A stretch of DNA of 64,000 bases from Luteolibacter sp. LG18 (GTDB taxonomy: Bacteria; Verrucomicrobiota; Verrucomicrobiia; Verrucomicrobiales; Akkermansiaceae): positions 4,154,001 to 4,218,000 of the forward strand of contig NZ_AP024600.1 in the NCBI RefSeq assembly GCF_036322585.1, written 5' to 3'. Within the stretch, counting starts at the first letter, position 1; the number at the start of each line of letters is the position of its first letter. Under the pieces are notes generated by a model that saw nothing but the letters and a program-made list of their open reading frames with translations, did no database searches and had not been told where the DNA came from. Both the position numbers and the translations under genes were made by a program. This document shows, piece after piece, positions 53,708 to 62,900 of this stretch.

Positions 53708-54907
53708 ATGAATCCCCTGATCGGCGTTTTCTACCACTGGCTCGGCGGCCTGGCGTCCGCGAGTTTCTACATTCCCTACCGCGGGGTGAAGAAATGGTCC
53801 TGGGAGACCTACTGGCTGGTGGGCGGCTTCTTCAGCTGGATCATCGCGCCGATGGGCTTCGCCTACGCGCTGGTGCCGGACCTGTGGTCGGTGATCGCCT
53901 CCGCGGAGGGCAAGACGCTCGGGTTGGCGTATTTCTTCGGGATGCTGTGGGGCATCGGCGGCCTGACCTTCGGTCTCACGATGCGCTATCTCGGCATCGC
54001 CCTCGGCATGGCCGTGGCGCTCGGATTCTGTGCCGCATTCGGCACGCTCGTTCCGCCGATCTTCGAAGGCAAGTTCGGCGCGCTGCTGGCGAATACGTCC
54101 GGCCAGACCATCCTCTTCGGCGTGCTCGCCTGCCTCGCAGGCATCGGCGTGAGCGGCATGGCCGGCATGTCGAAGGAGAACGAGCTTTCTCCCGAGCAAA
54201 AGGCCGCGACGGTGAAGGAGTTCAATTTCGGCAAGGGCATGATGGTCGCGACCCTGTCCGGCATCATGAGCTCCTGCTTCGCCTTCGGCTTGGCCGCGGG
54301 CAAGCCGCTCGGTGAAATCACCAAGGCCGCCTTGCTGAAATCCGGCGGCAGCGACCTGTGGCAGAACCTGCCGGTGCTGGTGGTCGTGCTGTGGGGTGGC
54401 TTCACCACCAACTTCGTGTGGTGTGTGATTTTGAATGTGCGTAACCGTTCGAGCCACGAATACTTGAACCTGCGCCGCAGCGCGGTGGCCGAGGTGAGCG
54501 CGGCTGAAGGAATGATGCTTTCCAGCGCGGCAGAGGAGAAAGGTGTGCAGGATCCTTATGCTTCTCCAGCCACAAGCGCTGAGGAAGAGACGCGGCACGA
54601 TGCCGGTCCGGCTCCCTTGCTTCGGAACTACGTCTTGTCCGCCATCGCCGGGGTGACGTGGTATCTCCAGTTCTTCTTCTACAGCATGGGCGAGACGAAG
54701 ATGGGGGAATACGGCTTCTCCAGTTGGACGCTGCACATGGCGAGCATCATCATCTTCAGCACCCTGTGGGGCATCGCGCTGAAGGAGTGGAAGGGTACCA
54801 GCAAGCGCACCCACGTGCTCATCGGCATCGGCCTGGCCGTGCTGATCGGCTCCACGGTGATCGTGGGCTACGGCACCCACCTCGCGGCCACACCCGCCGC
54901 CCACTGA
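53708..54907 (+). CDS. rhaT: L-rhamnose/proton symporter
   Basis: 399 residues, ATG at 53708, about ten transmembrane helices in the drug/metabolite-transporter-like RhaT arrangement. Typical RhaT stretches: GGLASASFYIPYRGVKKWSW, MLWGIGGLTFGLTMRYLGIA, LSGIMSSCFAFGLAAGKPLG, FTTNFVWCVILNVRN and YLQFFFYSMGETKMGEYGFS. A hydrophilic insertion of about 50 residues (260-310) in the middle is longer than in the enterobacterial protein. It imports rhamnose released by the GH78 enzyme. No rhaA, rhaB or rhaD gene is present here, so catabolism must be encoded elsewhere. A strong terminator follows. Confidence 0.9.
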   Translation: MNPLIGVFYHWLGGLASASFYIPYRGVKKWSWETYWLVGGFFSWIIAPMGFAYALVPDLWSVIASAEGKTLGLAYFFGMLWGIGGLTFGLTMRYLGIALGMAVALGFCAAFGTLVPPIFEGKFGALLANTSGQTILFGVLACLAGIGVSGMAGMSKENELSPEQKAATVKEFNFGKGMMVATLSGIMSSCFAFGLAAGKPLGEITKAALLKSGGSDLWQNLPVLVVVLWGGFTTNFVWCVILNVRNRSSHEYLNLRRSAVAEVSAAEGMMLSSAAEEKGVQDPYASPATSAEEETRHDAGPAPLLRNYVLSAIAGVTWYLQFFFYSMGETKMGEYGFSSWTLHMASIIIFSTLWGIALKEWKGTSKRTHVLIGIGLAVLIGSTVIVGYGTHLAATPAAH

Positions 54908-54911
54908 ACGG

Positions 54912-54967
54912 ATTTCCTGGGTAATGCGATAAGCCGGCCGTGTCGCGATCCATGCGACACGGCCGGC
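54912..54967 (+). terminator. rhaT terminator with upstream conserved 16-mer
   Basis: ATTTCCTGGGTAATGC (54912-54927) is followed by a perfect 14-bp stem GCCGGCCGTGTCGC (54933-54946) / GCGACACGGCCGGC (54954-54967) with a GATCCAT loop, then ATTGCTTT. The 16-mer also precedes the hairpin at 46991. Confidence 0.75.
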
Positions 54968-54999
54968 ATTGCTTTGAGGTGCTTTCGATTAAATCCGGC

Positions 55000-55521
55000 T
55001 CAGCGGCCCGCCTGGCAATCGCGGACCCAGCCCGCGAGCAGCTTGTCGTCGTCGTGGGCGGCCCAGACGTGGCGGAGAAAATCGGGGGCCGGGATGTTGC
55101 CGTGGTCGCGGAGGAACTTCCGGTCGCCGCCGCAGCCGAACATGATGTCCGGATCGAGCTCGCCGCGCAGCTTCGCACGGGCCTTGGCCAGGATGCGGGG
55201 CAGGTAGGCCATGCCCTCCAGCACGTCGCCGAAGGTCGGCAGCTCGTCGCGGGTCAGCACCTCGTTGCTGGTGATGTTTTCCTGCATCACGATGAAGTAA
55301 TCGCGGCGGACGGCGGCCACCAGCAGCGCGGAGGACGCGGAGGGCTCGCCCTCCTCGCAGAAGTCTTCCACGAAATCGAAGAACTCGCGGGTCTTGTAGC
55401 CGATCGAGGCCAGGAAGGCGACGTCGCCGCCGTCGAAGTAGCTGGTGAAATCGGTGTTGCCGCCGCGGTAGAGGGCCACGCAGCGGTCGAAAAGCTCGAG
55501 GAAACGGTCGTTCCAAGTCAT
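55000..55521 (-). CDS. DUF5069-like protein
   Basis: 173 residues from the ATG at 55521 (MTWNDRFLELFDRCV). No signal peptide or membrane segment. The C-terminal half (MAYLPRILAKARAKLRGELD, DIMFGCGGDRKFLRDHGNIP, APDFLRHVWAAHDDDKLLAG) resembles the DUF5069 pattern of LPR..DKARA...G then a Gly-Cys segment and a helix ending in a charged D.K/E..V. That family is common in Verrucomicrobiota and of unknown function. The assignment is by remembered pattern. It converges on rhaT. Confidence 0.6.
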   Translation of the reverse strand: MTWNDRFLELFDRCVALYRGGNTDFTSYFDGGDVAFLASIGYKTREFFDFVEDFCEEGEPSASSALLVAAVRRDYFIVMQENITSNEVLTRDELPTFGDVLEGMAYLPRILAKARAKLRGELDPDIMFGCGGDRKFLRDHGNIPAPDFLRHVWAAHDDDKLLAGWVRDCQAGR

Positions 55522-55582
55522 GCGGACAGGATGGGGGACCACCCGGGGAGTGCAAGCGTTTGTCTAACGGGATTCCGACACG

Positions 55583-55617
55583 AAAAAGCCCGCTTCCGGG
55601 AGCGGAAGCGGGCTTTT
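55583..55617 (-). terminator. Intrinsic terminator of the aldo/keto reductase gene
   Basis: Perfect 14-bp stem AAAAGCCCGCTTCC (55584-55597) / GGAAGCGGGCTTTT (55604-55617), loop of six. On the minus strand it continues into a T-tract (TTTTT). It lies 13 bp beyond the stop at 55630. Confidence 0.85.
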
Positions 55618-55629
55618 CACACGCGAAAA

Positions 55630-56643
55630 TCAGCCCTCGGCCTCTTTCTGCGGCACGCCGGGCGAAACGGCGTCGATCGCGGCCAGCAAGTCGCCGTCCA
55701 ACGGCGGGGCTTCCAGGCAGGCCAGCGTGTCGTCCAGCTGCTTCACGGTGCGCGCGCCGATGATGGCGGAGGTCACCGCCGGATCGCGCAGCACCCACTG
55801 CATCGCCAGGTGGTGGAGTGGCATGCCCGCGGCGGCGGCCAGATCGCCCAGCGCGCGGATCTTTTCCTGCTGCGCCTCAAGCTGGGCCGGTTGCAGGAAG
55901 CCCTCGCTGCGGGCGGCACGGGAGCCTTCCGGAATGATGCCACCGAGATATTTCGGAGTGAGCATGCCCTGGGCGAGCGGGCTGAAGACCACGCAGCCGA
56001 TGCCTTCGTCGAGCAGCCAATCGAGGATACCCTCGGTGTCCGGCCAGCGGTTCAGGATGGAGTAGGGGGGCTGGTACACCAGGCAGCGGATGCCCATGTC
56101 CTTGAGGATCTTCACCGCTTTCTTGAGACGTTTGAGCGGATATTTCGAAAGACCGGCGTAGAGCGCCTTACCGGAGTGCACGGCGGTGGCGAGCGCCGAC
56201 ATGGTTTCCTCCAGCCGCGTTTCCGGATCGGGGCGGTGGGAGTAGAAAACATCGACGTAATCGAGGCGCAGGCGCTTCAGCGATTGGTCCAGCGAGGACA
56301 GCAAATGCTTCCGCGAGCCGCAGTCGCCATAGGGGCCGTCCCACATCAGGTGGCCCGCTTTGGTCGAGATCACCAGCTCATCGCGGTGGCAGACGAAATC
56401 CTCGATCAGGATGCGGCCGACGTTCTCTTCCGCGGAGCCGGCGGGCGGGCCGTAATTGTTGGCGAGATCGAAGTGGGTGATGCCGCGGTCGAAGGCGCGG
56501 TGCATGATCCGGCGGCCTTCCTGAAGGTCGTCGACGTGACCGAAATTGTGCCAAAATCCGAGCGAAATGGCCGGGAACATCAGACCGGAATCCCCGCACC
56601 GCCGGTAGGGCATGCGGCCGTCATATCGCTTGGGATCGAACAT
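55630..56643 (-). CDS. Aldo/keto reductase (L-glyceraldehyde 3-phosphate reductase-like)
   Basis: 337 residues from the ATG at 56643 (MFDPKRYDGRMPYRRCGDSG). A (beta/alpha)8 NADPH-dependent reductase with the tetrad in view: Asp and Tyr in THFDLANNYGPPAGSAEENV, Lys in VISTKAGHLMWDGPYGDCGS and His in VDVFYSHRPD. The opening (YDGRMPYRRCGDSGLMFPAI) and NYGPPAGSAEENVGRIL match the YghZ/GprA group, which detoxifies methylglyoxal and reduces L-glyceraldehyde 3-phosphate. In a rhamnose-using organism a lactaldehyde-reducing role is also possible. Cytoplasmic; monocistronic by its own terminator. Confidence 0.88.
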   Translation of the reverse strand: MFDPKRYDGRMPYRRCGDSGLMFPAISLGFWHNFGHVDDLQEGRRIMHRAFDRGITHFDLANNYGPPAGSAEENVGRILIEDFVCHRDELVISTKAGHLMWDGPYGDCGSRKHLLSSLDQSLKRLRLDYVDVFYSHRPDPETRLEETMSALATAVHSGKALYAGLSKYPLKRLKKAVKILKDMGIRCLVYQPPYSILNRWPDTEGILDWLLDEGIGCVVFSPLAQGMLTPKYLGGIIPEGSRAARSEGFLQPAQLEAQQEKIRALGDLAAAAGMPLHHLAMQWVLRDPAVTSAIIGARTVKQLDDTLACLEAPPLDGDLLAAIDAVSPGVPQKEAEG

Positions 56644-56995
56644 GGCCGGAAGGGTGGGGGAAGGCCGCCCGGCTGCCAAGTTCCATCGGCCTTCCGTGGC
56701 GCTTTGTCACAGGTCCGGGCATGAGGCTGGCGCATATTGGGAGGTATTTCGATAGCTGCCGGTGCATTTCCCGGGCAGGGGGACGGGTGGGGGTAAATCC
56801 ACGTAAATGTTAGTGCCACAAGGCTTGGCGCTAATCGGGCGTGGATGGGGCACTTTAAGGGAATGAGCCCCGTTCATCGGGGAATAAATCTTTCAAATGT
56901 CGCATTCATACACCGCTCGTGCCCTTCGATACAAGCGGGATGCATTTTCCACCCTATTGTGGGGGAAGCATCGAACCCAAGTATCCGACCCCCAC
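56644..56995. other. 352-bp region before the giant PATR gene
   Basis: It carries the divergent promoters of the aldo/keto reductase and PATR genes. An imperfect inverted repeat TTAGTGCCA (56810-56818) / TGGCGCTAA (56826-56834) could be an operator. None of the palindromic elements found elsewhere occurs here. Confidence 0.4.
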
Positions 56996-59900
56996 ATGAA
57001 AAAAACCTTCGCTTTCGCCTGGTTTCTCGCCGTAACCGCTTCGACGATCGTTGCCTCCTCCACCGCGGGTGGGGCGACTTTGACGTGGGACGGTGGCGGC
57101 GTCGGCGGCACCGATTTCGGTACGGCCGCCAACTGGACCACCGACACACTGCCCAGCCCGGCCACCCCGGACACGGCCCAATGGGACAACACCGTCACGG
57201 GCAACCTGAGCCTGATTTACAGCAACACCGCGTTCTCGGGAGCAGCCGGCAACGCTGGTATCAATCTGAGCCTGCTCGCGGCCCAGGTCAGCAACCTCAG
57301 CATCGACAGCGGCAGCAATACCGGTTCCGCGCGTTTCAACAACGTGACCGTCGCGACCGGAGCCGGTGCGTTCACGCTCGGCGACAGCGCGAACACCTTC
57401 AATATCACGCTCGGCGGCGCGGGTGGCCAGACCCATACCTGGACCAATGATTCCGCCAACGCCCTCACGGTGAACAGCGATGTGCTCTTCGGCCTTGGCG
57501 GCGGCGGTGCCCACACCCTGGCGCTGGCAGGTGCGGGCAACCTTACCTTCAACAACGCCATCAACCTGAGCACCCTCACGGTGACCAAGGCCGGTGCTGG
57601 CACGGCCACCCTGAACGGTTCGGCCACTTTGGCCGGCATCACCGCCACCGCTGGCACGCTCGTCATCAACGGGACGACCAACACCGCGCCTGTCCTCACG
57701 ATGAACGGCGGCACGGTGGATCTGAAAAAGGACATCAGCCTGACCGCGGCGGCGATCGTTACGGGAACTACTGGCGGCACGATCAGCGCGAGCGGCGGCG
57801 GCAAGATCCTCCTGAACGTGGCGGGTGGCGACCTCGGTGTGAACAACGGCGGCACGCTTAACGTCAACGCGGTCATTGCCAACGGCACCCAGTCCTCGAT
57901 CGATTTCTGGAACACCGCCGGTGGCACGGGCGTGGTCAACCTGAATGCCGACAATACCTTCGACGGTACCACCAACCTCCAGTCCGGCATTACGGCAGGG
58001 GGCAAGATCGGGGACGCGGGCGTGGCCGGCTCCTTCGGCAAGAATGGCACCCTCAACATCGGCAGTGCTACCAACGGGGCGCCCACTCTCCGCTACACCG
58101 GCACGGGTGAAACCAACAACCGCGTGCTGAACCTCGCTGGCACCACCGGTGGCGCGATCCTCGAGCAGGCGGGCACCGGACTGCTCAAGTTCACCTCCGC
58201 CCTCACCGCGACAGGCGCGGGTTCGAAGCAGTTCATCGTGCAGGGCTCGACGGCCGGCACGGGTGAGCTTGCCGGGGCGATCGTCAACAACAGCGCGACG
58301 AACGTCACCAACTTCAAGAAGGACGGCACCGGCATCTGGACCGTGTCCGGAGCGAACACCTACACGGGCCAGACCCGCGTCACCAACGGCATCCTCAATT
58401 ATTCCGGTACGCTCGCGGCCGGTGGGCTGATGTATGTCGCGGATACCGCGAACATCAACTCGATGTTGAAGGTCTCGAACAACATCACCGCATTCCAGAT
58501 GTTCGTGGGGGACAACAACCCGGCCTATGGTTCGGTGGTCCAGACCGCGGGTAACGTGGTCTTCACCCAGGCGGCGGGCATCGACAACCTCCGCATCGGT
58601 TCCGCCACCAACGGCCGCGGTTCCTACAAGATTACCGGCGGAACGCTTACAGCCAATGAAATGGCCGTCGGCGCCAGCCTTGCCGGCACCGTCGGGGTGC
58701 TCGATGTGTTCGGGGGCTCCGTCACCTCGAACGGCTGGATCACGATCGGCCGTGGGGGTACGACCAGCTCCGGTGTCATGACCGTGGACAACGGCTCGGT
58801 GGAATACAGCAAAACGGCCGGTGCGGCCGATGCCAACAACAGCCGCTTGGCTTTGAACTGGGCTGGCACCGCTGGCGCACAGTCGATCGTCAACGTCCGG
58901 AACAACGGAACGATCACCGGTGACGATTATATCGATCTTGCGGCGGCAAACACGGCAGGCACCCTGGGAGAAATCAACCTTCTTACCGGCGGCACGCTGA
59001 CTGGTTCCCGCGTGATGGCGACCAACGGCAACCCCACCGCGCTGCTCAACTTCAATGGCGGCACCTTGAAGGCGAACTCCGTCAACGGTGGCGCGAACTT
59101 CCTGGCCAACGCCAACATCGACGCCGTCAACGTCTACCCAGGCGGTGGCACGATCGACAACAACGGCACCAACATCACGGTGTCCAATGCCCTCATCGTT
59201 CCCAGCGGGCTCGGTGTGAGCACCATCGCCGTGACCGACGGTGGCAGCGGCTACCTCGGTGCGCCGATGCTCACGATTTCCGGTGGCACCGGCTCCGGCG
59301 CGAGCGCCGTGGCGAACATGATCGATGACGGCACGGGCCGCGGCACCTTCAAGATCGGCTCCATCACCGTGACCAGCCCCGGCAGCTACACCGTGGCACC
59401 GACCACCGTGACGCCTTCCGGCGCGGGTGCCACCACCGTGGCCACCATCGGCGCGATCAGCACCGCCACCAACACCAGCGGTGGCATGGCCTTCAATGGC
59501 AGCGGCACCACCACCGTCTCCGGGGTGAATACCTATTCCGGTGCCACCTCCATCGGCGCCACCGGCGGCATCAGCCTCACCGGCACGCTCGGTTCGGCGG
59601 GCGGCACCGCCATCACCGCGGCGGGCAGCCTCAACCAGTCCGCGGCCGGTTTGATCGTCGGAACCTCCTCGCTCAACGTGACGGGCGGCACCACCACCCT
59701 GGCCGGTACCAATACCTACACCGGCTCCACCGCCGTGGGCGCGGCCGGCACCTTGTCCCTCACCGGTACCATCGGTTCGGCCGGTGGCACGGCGGTCAGC
59801 ACGGTCGGCACCTTCACCGAAAGCTCGGCGGGTGTGATCACCGGAACTTCCTCGCTCGCGGTCAGCGGGGGCACGACCACCCTGGCCGGCACGAACACCT

Positions 59901-62900
59901 ACACCGGCGGCACTTCGGTTACCGGTGGTAAGCTGCTGTTGAACGGCACTGCGGCCATCAACTCAAGCAGCGGCATTCTTGTCAACGGGGCCACGGCCAA
60001 GCTGGTCGAAAACAGCTCCATCATGCTCAACGTTCCGGTGAGCCTGACGACCGGCACGGTTGACGGCACCGGAGGGATCGATTCGGTCACGGTCGGTGCC
60101 GGCACCGGCGGCGTGATCGCCAATGGCGACGGCACCTCCGCCCCGCTGTTCGTGAACAACTTGACCTACCTCGGCGCCGGCGCGATGAGCCTGAACGCCA
60201 GCAACCTGAGCCCCTCTCTGACGGTGGGGAACCTCACGGTCAACGGCGCTGTCACCGTCAACGCCACGAACTCGAGCTGGGCCACGGGTTCCGATTACAC
60301 CCTGGTGAGTTTCACGAACTTGCTGGGCACGGGTGGCTCCTTCACGCTCGGCACCGTGGGAGGGCTTGGCGCTCGCCAGATCGCCACGCTCAATACCCTT
60401 GGCTCCGCTCTCAGCCTGCACATCGCCGGTGATGTTCCGGTGTGGACCGGCGGACTCAGCAACGAGTGGTCGACCAACACGCTGTCTTCTCCGAAGAACT
60501 GGAAACTGCAGAACGCCGGCACCAACACCGACTTCCTCACCAACGACGGAGTGGTCTTCGGCGACAGCGCCACCGGTTCCACCTCGATCAACATCGTCGG
60601 TGCGAACGTCAGCGTGACGAGCATGCAGTTCACGAACTCGTCGCTGCCCTACTCGATCTCCAGCACCGGCGGCTTCGGCATCGTCGGCACCGGCGGCCTG
60701 CAGAAGAGCGGTTTTGGTTCGCTCACCCTCAACACGGCCAACACTTTCTCCGGCGGAGTCACGCTGCAGGATGGCCAACTCAACATCAACAACGCCTCCG
60801 CGCTGGGCGGCGGCCTCGTCACGATCGCGGGTGGTTCGTTCGACAACACGAGCGGTTCCGCGATCACGCTGAGCACGAACAACGCGCAGCACTGGGATGG
60901 TAACCTGCTGTTCCTCGGCTCCAACTCGCTGAGCCTCGGCACCGGCGCTGTGACGCTCTCGGGCGACCGCATGGTGATCACGAACGGCTCGACCCTCACG
61001 GCTGGCGGCTCGATCAGTGGTGCCTACGGTCTGACGAAGGCCGGTGCGGGCACCCTCGTTCTCGGCGGCGCGGCGAGCAACTTCACCGGTGGCGTCAATG
61101 CGACCGATGGCGGCCTGGTGGTGAACTCGGCCACCGCGCTCGGCACCGGCACGTTGCACATGAGCGGCGCCACCGTGCTGAACAACACCAGCGGTTCGGC
61201 GATCACGCTCACCAGCAACAACCCGATCCTCTGGGACAATGACTTCACCTTCGCCGGTGGTCAAAGCCTGAGCTTCGGCACCGGCCCGATCACCATGGGT
61301 GGATCCGGCACGGACCGCACCCTCACGGTGACCGCGAACACGCTGACGGCGGGCTCCTTGAACGGCACCTTCGGCCTGATCAAGGAAGGCGCGGGCAATC
61401 TCGCGCTCGGCAGCGCCGGCACCAGCACCATCGGCGGCACCCTCGCGGTGAACGCCGGCAAGCTCCAGATCGGCATCAACGATTTCACCGCCACCGGCTT
61501 GACCGGTGCCGGCACGATCGAAAACGGAGGCGCGATCGGACGTTGGCTGTATATCAACAACAACGCCGACAACACCTTCACCGGGGTCATCCAGAGCGGC
61601 ACTGGCGGTGCCGGCGTGGGTCTGCGCAAGGCGGGGACTGGCAAGCTGACGCTGACGAACAACAACACCTTCAGCGAGCAGGTCACCTCGGCCGGTGGCC
61701 TCCTGAACATCAACGGCACCGCGACGGTCACCCGCGCGATCGCCCCCAGCGTGCTGGCTTCCGGCGGCAGCATCCACGTGCCGTCCGGCGCGACGATCAC
61801 CGCGACCAGTGAGCTCTGGCTCGCCAGCGTGGAGGGCCAGTATGGCTCGCTCACGATCGATGGTGGCACGGTGTCGGTGGGTAGCTGGCTGCCCTTCGGC
61901 CGCGGCGGTGGCAATGGTTTGCTCAACCACAACGGCGGCACCCTGACCGTCTCGTCGAACAACATCTCGATCGGATCCTTCGGTGGTTCCACGGTGGCCA
62001 CCGATCTCCACGGCGTGGCTACCCTGCGCGGGAACAGTATCACGAACGTGACCGCCACCGCGGCCAACCAGGGCAACGTCTACGTCGGCGAGAACACCAC
62101 CGGGGTTCTCACCATCCAGGACAACGCCCAGTTGACCGTGAGCGGCACCCTCGGTGTCCAGATTGGCAAGCAGAACACGACGCTCTCCAACGGCATCGTG
62201 AACCTGAACGGCGGTCTCATCCTGACCCCGATCGTTTCGCCCGGCACCGGCACCAGCCGCTTCAACTTCAATGGCGGCATCCTCCAGGCGAAGGCCGCGA
62301 ACGCCGCCTTCATGACTGGTCTCGGCCGGGCCAACGTTCGCGAGAACGGCGCGATCATCGACACCAACGGTTTCGCCATCACGGTGGGCCAGGCGCTGGT
62401 GGCTCCGAGCGGCTCCGGTGTTTCGGCCACCGGCCTCTCGGTGAGCGGCAGCGGTTACTATGACACGCCGATCGTCCAGATCTCGGGCGGTGGCGGCACC
62501 GGTGCCACGGCCGTGGCCACCATCGACTCCGCCGGCAACCTGACGGGCATCGTGATGACCAACGCGGGCATCGACTACACCAGCCCGCCGACCTTCACCC
62601 TCGTCGGTGGCGGCGGCACCGGTTCGGTTCTCGGCACCGCGACGTTGGTGACGAATACCAGCGGCGGCCTGAACGTCCTCGGCGCGGGCACGCTCACCTT
62701 GTCTGGCGTGAACACCTATGACGGCGTGACGAACATCGGCAGCAGCCTGACCACGAACGTGACCACGGTGGTGGCGAACAACGCCGCCGCGCTCGGCTCC
62801 ACGGCCGCGGGCACCGTCCTGAACGGCGTGGCCAATGGCACGGGCACCGGCACGCTGCTCCAGCTCGGCTCGGGTATCGTCGTTCCCGCCGGTGAATCGC

